DNA of 64,000 nucleotides, from contig NZ_FOCX01000001.1 in the NCBI RefSeq assembly GCF_900110215.1, positions 268,892 through 332,891 of the forward strand, written 5' to 3'. Of the stretch, positions 49,528 through 58,487 are shown one piece after another. The position numbers and the translations under genes were made by a program. The stretch's first letter is position 1, and each line of letters starts with the position of its first letter. The DNA is from Halorientalis persicus. GTDB lineage: Archaea > Halobacteriota > Halobacteria > Halobacteriales > Haloarculaceae. The notes under the pieces are model-generated. The model did not search any database. It saw only the letters and a program-made list of their open reading frames with translations, and had not been told where the DNA came from.

Positions 49528-51915
49528 ATGGGCGGGAGCGACTCTACCACCGACGACGGACACGATAGTCGGACCGAGACCGGAACCGAGGACGACGAGG
49601 CAGACGCCGTTATCCCGGAACTGGCCGACAGCGCCGACGGAGACCGATCCGACGGCGAGACGGCAACCGCGACGGCCGGAGACGGGGCAGCCTCGACGAC
49701 ACGGGACGTGGATCTGACCGATTCGGCGTACTACCTGAACCGCGAGTTGAGCGAGCTGGCCTTCCAGCGCCGGGTGCTGGAGGAGGCGCTCGACGAGCGC
49801 AACCCGCTGCTGGAGCGGGCGAAGTTCATCGCGATCTTCACGAAGAACATGGACGAGTTCTTCATGAAGCGGGTCGGCGGCCTCAAACAGCAGATGGCCG
49901 CGGGCGTCTCGGAGCTGACGCCGGACGGCCGGACCCCCAAGGAACAGTGGGAGGAAATCTTCGCACGGGCGCGCCCGCTGTTCGCCGAGCAGACGGACTG
50001 TTTCATCGAGGAGATCGAACCGGCACTGGCGGAGGCGGGCATCGAGATCGTCGATCACGACGAGTTGGACCCTGCGGTCCGAACGGACCTGCGGTCGTAC
50101 TTCGAGGAGTCGATCCTGCCGACGCTGACGCCGCTTACCTTCGACCCGGCCCATCCGTTCCCGTTCATCTCGAACCTGAGTCTCTCGATGGCAGTGCTGA
50201 CGGAGGGCGACGGTGACGAGCCGACGTTTACTAGGATCAAGATCCCCGAGAACCGGCCGCGGTTCGTCCGCCTCGGCGACGTGAGCGAAGCGGCTGGAAA
50301 CGGGACGCGGTTCGTCCGGATCGACGACCTGCTCGCGGCCAACCTCGACCTGCTCTTTCCCGACGTGGCGGTGCTCGATCACTCGATGTTCCGGGTGACA
50401 CGCAACGCCGAGGTCCGGCGCAACGAGGAGGTCGCCGAAGACCTCATCGACATGATCCAGGGGGTCCTCAAAGAACGGCGGTTCGCGACGGTCGTCCGTC
50501 TCGAGATCAGCGAGGATATGCCCACCTACGTCCGCGAGTTGCTGGTCGATCAACTCGGGCTGGAAGACCGGGAAGTCGTCGAACGCCGCGGGATGCTCGA
50601 CCACCGGGATCTGTTGACCATCGCGGACCTGGACCGTCCAGCACTCCGGCGTGAGTCCTGGACGCCACAGCCACATCCCCGTTTGCTCCCGAGCGACGGC
50701 GAGGAGACCGACCTGTTCGCGGAGATCAAACGCGACGACATCCTCGTTCACCACCCGTACCACTCCTTCGACGACACCGTCCAGCGGTTCCTCCGGACGG
50801 CCGCCGAGGACCCGGACGTACTCGCAATCAAGGCCGCCATCTACCGAACGTCCCGGGACTCACAGGTCATCGAGAGCCTGATCGACGCCGCCAAGAACGG
50901 CAAGCAGGTTGCGGTGATGGTCGAACTGAAGGCCCGCTTCGACGAGGAGAACAACCTCCGGTGGGTCCAGCGCTTAGAGGAGGAAGGCATCCACGTCGCC
51001 TACGGGACGCTGGGGCTGAAAACGCACACGAAGACGGCACTGGTCGTCCGCGAAGAGGGTGACACAGTCCGGCAGTACGCCCACGTCGGCACGGGCAACT
51101 ACCACTCCGAGACGGCAAAGACCTACGTCGACCTCGGCCTGCTCACCGCCGACCGGGACGTTGGACAGGACCTCGTTCGGCTGTTCAACTTCTTCACCGG
51201 GCACTCCCTGTACGAGACCTATCGGAAGCTGCTGATCGCGCCGGAGAATATGCGCGAGCGGTTCCGGGAGCTGATCCGCAACGAGGCGGCCGTCGCCGAG
51301 GCGACCGACGGCGAGGCGGGAAAGATCGTCTGTGTCATGAACCGGCTGGAAGACCCAGCCCTCGTCCGGGAACTGTACCAGGCGTCGATGGCCGGGGTCG
51401 AGATCGACCTGGTCGTCCGGGACATCTGTCGACTCCGGCCTGGGATCGACGGCGTCAGCGACACCATCTCGGTGCGCAGTATCGTCGGACGCTTCCTCGA
51501 GCACTCCCGGATCTTCTACTTCGAGAACGGCGCGACCGTCGACACGGACACGGCGGAACGGGGCGAACCACAGTACTTCACCGGGTCGGCCGACTGGATG
51601 ACCCGGAACCTCGACCGCCGGGTCGAGGCGGTCACACCCATCGAGGACGAGTCACTTCGCCAGCAACTCCGCGCGATTCTGACGATCATGCTCGTGGACA
51701 ACCGCCGGGCCTGGGAGATGGGGCCGGACGGGGAGTACGAGCGAGTGACTCCCGACGAGGGCGAACCGGTTCGGGACACCCACGAACTGTTGATGGCCCG
51801 GGCCGAACAGGCGGTAGCCAGGGCGCGCGCGACGAGCGACAGCGACCCGGTCTTCGATCTGGAAGACCCGCTCGCAGGGGTCGACATCGACGTGGACCGG
51901 GACGGCCCGGTCTGA
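49528..51915 (+). CDS. ppk1: Polyphosphate kinase 1
   Basis: 795 residues from the ATG at 49528. A poorly conserved acidic N-terminal tail of about 70 residues is followed by the PPK N domain (YYLNRELSELAFQRRVLEEA), the middle domain and two C-terminal HKD-like catalytic domains: HHPYHSFDDTVQRFLRTAAE, the autophosphorylated His in AHVGTGNYHSETAKTYVD, and FLEHSRIFYFENG. Makes polyphosphate from ATP reversibly. Co-directional with the phosphatase gene 2 bp upstream. The long N-terminal tail is a haloarchaeal feature. Confidence 0.96.
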   Translation: MGGSDSTTDDGHDSRTETGTEDDEADAVIPELADSADGDRSDGETATATAGDGAASTTRDVDLTDSAYYLNRELSELAFQRRVLEEALDERNPLLERAKFIAIFTKNMDEFFMKRVGGLKQQMAAGVSELTPDGRTPKEQWEEIFARARPLFAEQTDCFIEEIEPALAEAGIEIVDHDELDPAVRTDLRSYFEESILPTLTPLTFDPAHPFPFISNLSLSMAVLTEGDGDEPTFTRIKIPENRPRFVRLGDVSEAAGNGTRFVRIDDLLAANLDLLFPDVAVLDHSMFRVTRNAEVRRNEEVAEDLIDMIQGVLKERRFATVVRLEISEDMPTYVRELLVDQLGLEDREVVERRGMLDHRDLLTIADLDRPALRRESWTPQPHPRLLPSDGEETDLFAEIKRDDILVHHPYHSFDDTVQRFLRTAAEDPDVLAIKAAIYRTSRDSQVIESLIDAAKNGKQVAVMVELKARFDEENNLRWVQRLEEEGIHVAYGTLGLKTHTKTALVVREEGDTVRQYAHVGTGNYHSETAKTYVDLGLLTADRDVGQDLVRLFNFFTGHSLYETYRKLLIAPENMRERFRELIRNEAAVAEATDGEAGKIVCVMNRLEDPALVRELYQASMAGVEIDLVVRDICRLRPGIDGVSDTISVRSIVGRFLEHSRIFYFENGATVDTDTAERGEPQYFTGSADWMTRNLDRRVEAVTPIEDESLRQQLRAILTIMLVDNRRAWEMGPDGEYERVTPDEGEPVRDTHELLMARAEQAVARARATSDSDPVFDLEDPLAGVDIDVDRDGPV

Positions 51916-51992
51916 TCGACGGACGGGGAGTTCCGAATCTGTCAGTCGAGAACGTCACGGTCGTTGTCTATAGTTTCCCAGGAAGCGGTAGG

Positions 51993-52000
51993 CCTTTTAG
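51993..52000 (+). promoter_or_regulatory. TATA element of icd
   Basis: CCTTTTAG is centred about 27 nt before the ATG at 52024. Confidence 0.6.
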
Positions 52001-52023
52001 CCCGACGTGTGATGTTCCGAGAT

Positions 52024-53286
52024 ATGCCCTACGAGAAGGTCGACGTGCCCGCGGACGGGGACAAAATCGAGGTGGTAGATCCGGACAACGACGAGCTAGA
52101 TGTCCCGGAGAACCCCATCATCCCCATCATCTACGGCGACGGCATCGGCGTCGATGTTGGTCCGGCCGCACAGAAGGTACTCGAAGCGGCGGCGGAGGCG
52201 ACCGGCCGCTCGATCAGTTGGATGCGGGTCTACGCCGGCGAGACCGCTCGCGAGCAGTACGACGAGAACCTGCCCGAGGACACCCTGCAGGCGTTCCGAG
52301 AGTTCAACGTCGGGATCAAAGGGCCGCTGACGACGCCCGTCGGCGCGGGCTTTCGCTCGCTGAACGTCGCGCTCCGGAAGCGGCTGGACCTGTACACGAA
52401 CGTCCGGCCGACCTACCACATCGAGGGCGTCCCCTCACCCGTCACGCGCCCGGACCAGATGGACATGGTCACCTTCCGGGAGAACACCGAAGACGTCTAC
52501 GCCGGCATCGAGTGGGAAGCCGGCACCGACGAGGTCGAGCAGGTCCGTGAGTTCGTCGAAGACGAGATGGGCTTCGACGAGACCATCCACGAGGGAGCGG
52601 TCGGCATCGGCGTCAAGCCCATCACCGAGTTCGGGACGAAGCGGCTCGTCCGGAAGGCCATCGACTACGCCCTGGAGAACGACCGCGACTCGGTCACCCT
52701 CGTCCACAAGGGGAACATCATGAAGTTCACCGAGGGTGCGTTCCGGGACTGGGGCTACGAGGTCGCCGAAGAGGAGTACGGCAGCGAGGTCATCACCGAG
52801 GACACCCTCTGGGAGGAACGGGACGGCGAACAGCCCGACGACGCCGTCGTCGTCAACGACCGCATCGCGGACAATATGCTCCAGCAGATCCTCACCCGCA
52901 CGGAGCAGTACGAGGTCCTGGCGATGCCCAACCTCAACGGCGACTACCTCAGCGACGCCTGTGGGGCCCAGATCGGTGGCCTCGGCATCGCACCCGGGGC
53001 GAACTTCGGTGACGGCCGCTGTCTGGCCGAACCCGTCCACGGCTCCGCCCCGAAGTACGCCGGCCAGGACAAGGTGAACCCGACCGCGATGATCCTCTCG
53101 GGCAAACTCATGCTCGAGTACATGGGCTGGAAAGACGCCGGCGAACTCATCCGGGACGCCGTCGAGGAGACGATCAAGTCCAAACACGTCACCTACGACA
53201 TCGAACGCCAGATTCAGGGCGGCGAGAAACTCGCCTGCAGCGAGTACGCCGAACGCGTCGCCGACAACATCCACGACCTGGCCTGA
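52024..53286 (+). CDS. icd: Isocitrate dehydrogenase (NADP-type)
   Basis: 420 residues from the ATG at 52024 (MPYEKVDVPADGDKIEVVD). Decarboxylates isocitrate to 2-oxoglutarate in the TCA cycle. Substrate site GFRSLNVALRKRLDLYTNVR, catalytic Tyr in FRENTEDVYAGIEW, the Lys in LVHKGNIMKFTEGAF and metal Asp residues in NLNGDYLSDACGAQIGG. The nucleotide loop HGSAPKYAGQDKVNPTAMIL (with Lys and Tyr nearby) fits NADP use. Complete. Confidence 0.97.
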   Translation: MPYEKVDVPADGDKIEVVDPDNDELDVPENPIIPIIYGDGIGVDVGPAAQKVLEAAAEATGRSISWMRVYAGETAREQYDENLPEDTLQAFREFNVGIKGPLTTPVGAGFRSLNVALRKRLDLYTNVRPTYHIEGVPSPVTRPDQMDMVTFRENTEDVYAGIEWEAGTDEVEQVREFVEDEMGFDETIHEGAVGIGVKPITEFGTKRLVRKAIDYALENDRDSVTLVHKGNIMKFTEGAFRDWGYEVAEEEYGSEVITEDTLWEERDGEQPDDAVVVNDRIADNMLQQILTRTEQYEVLAMPNLNGDYLSDACGAQIGGLGIAPGANFGDGRCLAEPVHGSAPKYAGQDKVNPTAMILSGKLMLEYMGWKDAGELIRDAVEETIKSKHVTYDIERQIQGGEKLACSEYAERVADNIHDLA

Positions 53287-53297
53287 CTGGCCGCACG

Positions 53298-54089
53298 CTA
53301 TTTTTCCGGCAGATACCGCGACAGCGCAGCGACGGCTGCGTCCTCGTCGTCGATCTTCTCGCGCGGGATGGCGTACTCCCGGGGGAACCAGCTCCCGTCC
53401 CGGATCACCAGTTCGTCGTCGGTGATCTCGTAACTCTCGAAGTCGCCCCACGGTCTGATCGACACGCCCTGTTTCAGGCCCGCGTCGAGGACGACCAGTT
53501 CGGAGTCACGTCCAGCGGTCAACAGTGGAACCAGCCCCGCGAGCGTTGCGAACAGCCAGGTCGTGTCGAATCCATCGCCCAGCCACAGGTTGCCGACGAA
53601 CAGCGCCACGGCGACGAGGCCCAGCGCCAGGCCGGCCAGTCGCCACCGGCCCTCGGGTTCGCCGCCGCTCGGATCGGGCAGGGTCACGCACACGTCGCTC
53701 TCGGCCTCGGCGTGGCGGGCGTAGCTCCGTGCGGCGGCGTGAAGCAGACCAGTCCCACAGAGGACGGTGACGCCGAAGCCGACGGCACTGGGCCAGAACA
53801 CGTCCCGGCCGGGACCCAGCAGGCCGTAGTGGACGGTCGCGACGGCGGCCGCGAGCAGGATCGGGACCATCACGACCGCGATCTGTGCCGCTGGCGTGTG
53901 GAACCGCTCGACGCTGTCGGGTGTCGAGACGGCGGCGACGGCCCCGGTCACGGCGAGTGCTGTCGCGACCGCGACGCCGGCCGCGACGACGAGCGGGGCG
54001 GACGTGGGAGCGAGCAGGACGAGGGCCGTCCCGACCGTGCCGGCGACGTAGCCGCCGACCCCGAGGGCGAACAGGGAGGGCTCGCGCAT
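53298..54089 (-). CDS. Membrane protein with C-terminal PH-like domain
   Basis: 263 residues from the ATG at 54089 (MREPSLFALGVGGYVAGTVG). Four or five hydrophobic helices to about residue 130, a further pair near 150-190 (LAGLALGLVAVALFVGNLWL), and a short soluble C-terminal domain (LVVLDAGLKQGVSIRPWGDFESYEI split, with DDELVIRDG) like the bacterial PH fold of DUF5673-type proteins. Unknown function; convergent with icd, 11 bp apart. Confidence 0.68.
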   Translation of the reverse strand: MREPSLFALGVGGYVAGTVGTALVLLAPTSAPLVVAAGVAVATALAVTGAVAAVSTPDSVERFHTPAAQIAVVMVPILLAAAVATVHYGLLGPGRDVFWPSAVGFGVTVLCGTGLLHAAARSYARHAEAESDVCVTLPDPSGGEPEGRWRLAGLALGLVAVALFVGNLWLGDGFDTTWLFATLAGLVPLLTAGRDSELVVLDAGLKQGVSIRPWGDFESYEITDDELVIRDGSWFPREYAIPREKIDDEDAAVAALSRYLPEK

Positions 54090-54146
54090 ACCGGCCGATT
54101 CCGGGGACCGCCAGGAATGGTTTGTGATCCGGACCGTCAGCCGGAA

Positions 54147-54156
54147 CGAATTTGTC
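54147..54156 (+). promoter_or_regulatory. TATA-like element of the lipoprotein gene
   Basis: CGAATTTGTC is centred about 28 nt before the ATG at 54180. Weak match. Confidence 0.35.
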
Positions 54157-54179
54157 CGCCGACCGGACAGCACGTGATA

Positions 54180-55277
54180 ATGTATCGACACTGCGTGCTG
54201 GCGCTCGTCCTCGTCCTCGCCGGCTGTGCGGGGCTGGTCGGCGATCCGACGGCGACGCCCGACACCGGGCCGGAGGGCGACGAATCGGGCGACCGCGACG
54301 ACACTGTCGGCGGGACGACCGTTCCGGGCGTCGCGGCCGACGGGAGCGTCAACGAGTCGGCGCTGCTGAACGCACACTTCGAGACGCTCAACGCGAGTGC
54401 GACCCGGCAGCACTATCTCACACGCTCGAACGGGACCGTCGACTCGAATACCACGACGTACCGCAACGACACGCACCTGCTCTACCGGAGTCGTGGCTCG
54501 TTCTCGTCGGTCACCTACCAGCCCACCGATCAGGAGTGGACGGCCGAACACGAGCGGTGGGGCGACGAGCGGTACGTGTTCACCCACGACCGGTCGGGGG
54601 TGCTCTCGGCCGGCGGCAGCATCGAGTTCGGCGTGGCCATCTACGTCGGCTCCGGGCAGTTCGAGCGGGTGGGCACGACCACCTACCAGGGGGAGCAGGT
54701 CGTCCGGCTCGAAGCCGATGCGGCGAAATCGACCGGTCTCGCCGCCGAGTACCAGCAGTACGAGGCGAGCCTGCTGGTCGACGAGCGGGGACTGCTCCGC
54801 CGAGCGACCGGCACGGTGAAAGCCGGGGACGGACCGCCGACCAGCTTCGAGATCGCGACCACGACTGATGTCGAGACGGTCCCGCGGCCGGCGTGGGTCC
54901 CGAAACTCGTCCGTGGCGAGGCGTCGCTGGTGGCCAACGACACCGCGCTTGCGGTTCGGGTCACCGGCGGCCCGACGGTGCCGGCGAACACGAACATCGA
55001 GTTCTCGTCCCGGCTCCGGACGTTCACCGTCCAGTCGGATCGCCCTATCGAACCGGGCGACACGCTCTATTTCTCGCTATCGCCCGGGGAGTACGAGCCC
55101 ACCGCGACGCTGACACGGACCCCGCCGGATCCGGACACGCGGCTCGACATCGGGGACGCCAGGAGCCAGGCGACCATCACACTCGAAGATCCGCCGGGGC
55201 TGGACGGGCCGGTCGAGGCCTTCTTCCGGGCCGGTCCCGGTCCGTTCGAGTCCAGCGGCGACGGCGCGGGCGAGTAG
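54180..55277 (+). CDS. Haloarchaeal lipoprotein, DUF7537-like
   Basis: 365 residues. Lipobox LAGC gives Cys16 as the probable lipid-attachment site. The body begins GSVNESALLNAHFETLNAS, then YLTRSNGTVDSNTTTYRN and a beta-rich LolA/DUF7537-type domain ending VETVPRPAWV at about 240. A C-terminal extra domain (about 245-365, LVRGEASLVANDTALAVRVT onward) looks like a beta-sandwich. The first domain is related to the lipoprotein encoded convergently at 55326. Outer-surface, function unknown. Confidence 0.78.
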   Translation: MYRHCVLALVLVLAGCAGLVGDPTATPDTGPEGDESGDRDDTVGGTTVPGVAADGSVNESALLNAHFETLNASATRQHYLTRSNGTVDSNTTTYRNDTHLLYRSRGSFSSVTYQPTDQEWTAEHERWGDERYVFTHDRSGVLSAGGSIEFGVAIYVGSGQFERVGTTTYQGEQVVRLEADAAKSTGLAAEYQQYEASLLVDERGLLRRATGTVKAGDGPPTSFEIATTTDVETVPRPAWVPKLVRGEASLVANDTALAVRVTGGPTVPANTNIEFSSRLRTFTVQSDRPIEPGDTLYFSLSPGEYEPTATLTRTPPDPDTRLDIGDARSQATITLEDPPGLDGPVEAFFRAGPGPFESSGDGAGE

Positions 55278-55325
55278 CCACCCGGGTCGCCGTCGTGGCG
55301 GGACCGGGACGCACTCGGTCCCCGG

Positions 55326-56108
55326 TCACCTGGCGTCGTCCGCCCAGGCCGGTGGCTCAACGGTCGTCGCACCGACAGCGACGAACCGGACTCGGCGAAC
55401 CACGCGAACCGTTCCCGAGACACCGCTGGCGTCGGCGTCGTACGCGAAGCGATAGCTCCGGACGAATCCCCGGCCGTCGACGACCGCGGTCAGCGACGCG
55501 TTCCGCGGCGGCCCGACGAACGACGGCGACGGTGCGGACTCGGGATCGCTGAATCGAACCCCGGTCAACCGGACTGGTCCGTCCCCGAGGGTGCGGTTCG
55601 GCCGCAACTCGAACGCGCCGAGGACGCGGGCGACGCCCCAGTGACTCGTCGGGTCGCGGAGCGGGCCCGGTGGCTCGGTCGGGAACCGGTCGATTCGCGC
55701 GGTCGCGCCGGTCCCGATTCGCTGGGTGACGGCCGTCCCGTCGTACCAGTAGGTCAGGACGGGGGCGAGCGAGGACGTGGGGAAGCCGTTCGTCCGCTGG
55801 ACGCGCCGGAACAGGTACCGGTCCCCACCCGGGGCGACCCGGCGGACCCGGGTCGCGTTCCGGCGGACGGTCCCGTTGCTCGTCACGACCTCGCGGACCA
55901 GGACGGTGTAGCTGGTCGATCCGAGAACGGCGTCGTGGTTCGCGGCCAGCGTCGACGCGTCGACGTCGTCGGCGGTGATGCCCGCGGGGACGGACGCGTT
56001 CCCGAGTTCGACGGGTTCGGGCGTCGCACGGCCGTCGAGAACCGCGCCGCATCCGGCCAGAGCGGCGAGGAGACACAGCGCGACCACACACCGATGTGAG
56101 CGTCGCAT
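55326..56108 (-). CDS. Haloarchaeal lipoprotein, DUF7537-like, paralogue of neighbour
   Basis: 260 residues. Lipobox LAGC with Cys20. The motif order DVDASTLAANHDAVLGSTSY, then SNGTVRRNATRVRRV and YLFRR, then ending TVEPPAWADDAR, parallels the lipoprotein encoded at 54180 without its C-terminal extension. Predicted beta-rich, on the outer face of the membrane. The two genes converge, 48 bp apart. Confidence 0.76.
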   Translation of the reverse strand: MRRSHRCVVALCLLAALAGCGAVLDGRATPEPVELGNASVPAGITADDVDASTLAANHDAVLGSTSYTVLVREVVTSNGTVRRNATRVRRVAPGGDRYLFRRVQRTNGFPTSSLAPVLTYWYDGTAVTQRIGTGATARIDRFPTEPPGPLRDPTSHWGVARVLGAFELRPNRTLGDGPVRLTGVRFSDPESAPSPSFVGPPRNASLTAVVDGRGFVRSYRFAYDADASGVSGTVRVVRRVRFVAVGATTVEPPAWADDAR

Positions 56109-56197
56109 TCGTGGCAGTACAGGGACCGGACCACCCTAACGGTTCGCCTCGCGGACGGGACGGTGGATTCTTCCCCGAACGGGCCCCAGTGACGACC

Positions 56198-56722
56198 ATG
56201 TACGCGGTGGTCGGGTGCAGCGACTGTGACGCGCTCCGGGTCGTCGAGGGCCGACCGGAGCGGTCGGAGTGTCCCCGCTGTGGCGCGAGTCGCAAGTTCG
56301 AGAAACTCAAGCAGTTCGTCACGACCGAGGATCCGGACCACGCCCGGGAGGTCCGGGCGGCGATGCTGGCCAAGCGACAGGGCCACGAAGACGCCTTCGC
56401 CGATCTCGATTCCTTCGCCGAGATGGACCGCTACCTCGACGAGGTCGGCGTCGACGACGAGGAGTACCTCGAAGCGTCGGGCGTCGACACGGCGGCGGTC
56501 GGTGCAGCCGCCGACCGCGCCGAGCAGGGTGCCGGCGGCGGCCAGAGCCGGAAAGAGACGGTGCTGGCCGCACTGCGGGAACAGGACGACCCGACCGAAG
56601 CGAGCGTCGTCGACTACGCCACCGAGCGCGGCGTCCCGGCCGAGTACGTCCGGGACGCACTGGAAAAGCTCGTCCGCCGGGGCGAAGTGACCGAGCGCGG
56701 CGATACCTATAGACTACTGTGA
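56198..56722 (+). CDS. Zinc-ribbon plus winged-helix protein (DUF5817-like)
   Basis: 174 residues from the ATG at 56198. An N-terminal zinc ribbon (CSDCDALRVVE and CPRCG, residues 7-30) is followed by a helical linker (FVTTEDPDHAREVRAAMLAK) and a C-terminal winged HTH (LAALREQDDPTEASVVDYAT onward, ending TERGDTYRLL). Likely nucleic-acid-binding or regulatory. Its TGA overlaps the next gene GTG start (GTGA). Confidence 0.82.
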   Translation: MYAVVGCSDCDALRVVEGRPERSECPRCGASRKFEKLKQFVTTEDPDHAREVRAAMLAKRQGHEDAFADLDSFAEMDRYLDEVGVDDEEYLEASGVDTAAVGAAADRAEQGAGGGQSRKETVLAALREQDDPTEASVVDYATERGVPAEYVRDALEKLVRRGEVTERGDTYRLL

Positions 56723-57087
56723 GCCTCGCCGACCGCGACATCGACTACGCGTCGGCCGCCGTCGGCACGCTCGTCGGACTGGCGGGCCTGCTCTTTCTCG
56801 CCGAGCCGGTGGTAGACCCGCTCGCGCTCGGCGGCCTCCGGGTCAGACCCGTCGCGCTCTCGACGGTCGTCCTCGCGCTGGGCTTTGGGCTGGGCGGTGT
56901 GGTCTACCTCCGGCGCGGACAGCGCCTGATCGGGACGGCCCACGCCGTCGGCGCCGTCGGCTGGGGATTGCTCGCGCTCGCGCCCGCGGTCGGGAGCGAG
57001 ACGGCGCTCGTCCTCGGCCTGGCCGTGGTCGTCGGCGGCGCGGTCACGCTGGTGGTTCAGGCCTCCCGGAACCGCGACCGCAGGTGA
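56719..57087 (+). CDS. Small four-helix membrane protein
   Basis: 122 residues from a GTG overlapping the preceding stop by 4 bp, so it is translationally coupled to the zinc-ribbon protein. Four hydrophobic helices (AAVGTLVGLAGLLFLAEPVV, ALSTVVLALGFGLGGVVYLR, GTAHAVGAVGWGLLALAPAV, ALVLGLAVVVGGAVTLVVQA). Family not recognised. Confidence 0.68.
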   Translation: MSLADRDIDYASAAVGTLVGLAGLLFLAEPVVDPLALGGLRVRPVALSTVVLALGFGLGGVVYLRRGQRLIGTAHAVGAVGWGLLALAPAVGSETALVLGLAVVVGGAVTLVVQASRNRDRR

Positions 57088-57120
57088 CGCCAGCGAGAGG
57101 TGTCCGCCCGCAGACTGTGG

Positions 57121-57131
57121 ATTTTAATATG
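57121..57131 (+). promoter_or_regulatory. TATA element of the gene at 57154
   Basis: ATTTTAATATG is centred 26-28 nt before the ATG at 57154; good match and spacing. Confidence 0.65.
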
Positions 57132-57153
57132 CGAGACGTTGGCACACACACCT

Positions 57154-57567
57154 ATGGTCGAGGAGCGCCCGGAGTCCGCGGAGGTACTCCTTCTCGCGGC
57201 GGGAAGCGCGATCGCCGTCGGGGCGATCGTCGTCGTGCTGGCGGGGAGCGCCGGCCACCCGTCGGCCGGTCCGATCGGTATTCACCGGTTCGGCCAGGCG
57301 CTGTTCGTCGTCGGCTTCGCGCTCGGCGGCGGGTATCACCACGTCCTCGGGCACGAACTGCAGGCCGTGGGTTTCGCCTGTCTGGCGGCGGCCTGGGCGC
57401 TACTGTTCGTGGACTGGCTGCTGGACCCGCTGCTGGGCGGCGCGTACATCCCGTTGCTCGTCGCCGTCCTGGCGCTGGGCGGCGCGGTGGTCGTCCTCGG
57501 TATCTTCGGGGACACCCGCCGGTTCGAGGACGTTGTTCCCGAGGGGTTGCAGACGCCCCGCGGCTGA
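57154..57567 (+). CDS. Small four-helix membrane protein
   Basis: 137 residues from the ATG at 57154; the longer frame from 57100 is not supported by the promoter position. Four hydrophobic helices, with a motif GFALGGGYHHVLGHELQAVG in helix 2 that carries four His/Glu residues which could bind metal or heme. Similar in size and helix order to the neighbour at 56719, possibly an ancient paralogue. Confidence 0.68.
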   Translation: MVEERPESAEVLLLAAGSAIAVGAIVVVLAGSAGHPSAGPIGIHRFGQALFVVGFALGGGYHHVLGHELQAVGFACLAAAWALLFVDWLLDPLLGGAYIPLLVAVLALGGAVVVLGIFGDTRRFEDVVPEGLQTPRG

Positions 57568-57629
57568 TCGACACCATCCGGCCCCCGTGAGGCGTAGCTC
57601 TTATTTCCATTCCAAAAGCCATAAATCAG

Positions 57630-57854
57630 ATGCCAGAAACCGTGAAATTGATGGCAGGATTGCAGACGAAAACGGAGTTCACGGGCGATATGGGCAAGCT
57701 AATCATCGGTGGGTTCTGCTGTCTCCCCTACGGGGTCTACTACTACTTCGAGGCCAGGGAAACGCTGGAGCAGTGCCCGGAGTGCATGGAAACCGTCTCG
57801 CAGGGGGCCTCCACCTGTGGCCACTGTGGTGAGAATCTGGACCAGTACAGATAG
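57630..57854 (+). CDS. Small membrane-associated zinc-ribbon protein
   Basis: 74 residues. A hydrophobic stretch (KLIIGGFCCLPYGVYYYFEA, about 23-42) is followed by a zinc ribbon (CPEC at 49-52 and CGHC at 63-66). The pattern is like zinc-ribbon plus one helix regulators. TATA-like CTTATTTCC lies 26 nt before the ATG at 57630. Its stop is directly followed by the start of the DUF2085-like gene, so the two form an operon. Confidence 0.75.
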   Translation: MPETVKLMAGLQTKTEFTGDMGKLIIGGFCCLPYGVYYYFEARETLEQCPECMETVSQGASTCGHCGENLDQYR

Positions 57855-58481
57855 ATGCGGAACCCGCTTCGGGTGGTGATCACGCGACTCGGAGAGGAAG
57901 AGCCCTTGCTCCTCTCACATCACCCGACCTGTCGCTACTATTCTCATCACACGTTCGAGCTGTACGGTCAACAGCTGTGTATGGGGTGTTTCGTCGTCTA
58001 TCCCGTCGGGCTCCTCGCGCTGTCGTCGCTGCTCGTCGCACGACTCGTGGTGCCGGGCGCAGCGCTGTTCGAACTGGGGACGCCGGCGTTCTACGGCCTC
58101 GGGGTCGCGCTGATCGGTCCGAAGGTCGTCGAGTCACTCAGCGCTGGACGGTGGCGGACGCAGACCCGGATGGCGGTGAAGGCGATTCTGGCGGTCGGCC
58201 TGGCGTTGCTGGCGTTTCCGTTCTTCTTCCGGCCGGCCGACCGGCTCGTTACCGCCGCCCTCTTCGTCGGGTTCCTGGTTCCGTACGTCGCGTACAAGGG
58301 ACTGACCGCGCTCGACGACTGTCAGGGGTGTCCCCAGCGGGACGATTTCCCCGACTGTACGGGGATGACCGTCGACGGGACCTACGAGTACGCCGACGAG
58401 GCGACGACCGTCACGCCCGCGACGGGGACGGACGCGGCCGAGGACACGACCGACGACTCGCGCACGGAAAGCGGCGAGTGA
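57855..58481 (+). CDS. DUF2085-like membrane protein
   Basis: 208 residues. An N-terminal loop with His and Cys residues (SHHPTCRYYSHHTFELYGQQ, then LCMGCFVVYP) precedes four or five hydrophobic helices, and a Cys cluster DDCQGCPQRDDFPDCTG lies after the last helix. The Cys/His pattern and size match DUF2085, a membrane family of unknown function. An acidic Thr-rich tail of about 35 residues ends the protein. Metal or redox chemistry is possible. Confidence 0.72.
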   Translation: MRNPLRVVITRLGEEEPLLLSHHPTCRYYSHHTFELYGQQLCMGCFVVYPVGLLALSSLLVARLVVPGAALFELGTPAFYGLGVALIGPKVVESLSAGRWRTQTRMAVKAILAVGLALLAFPFFFRPADRLVTAALFVGFLVPYVAYKGLTALDDCQGCPQRDDFPDCTGMTVDGTYEYADEATTVTPATGTDAAEDTTDDSRTESGE

Positions 58482-58487
58482 GCGCGG

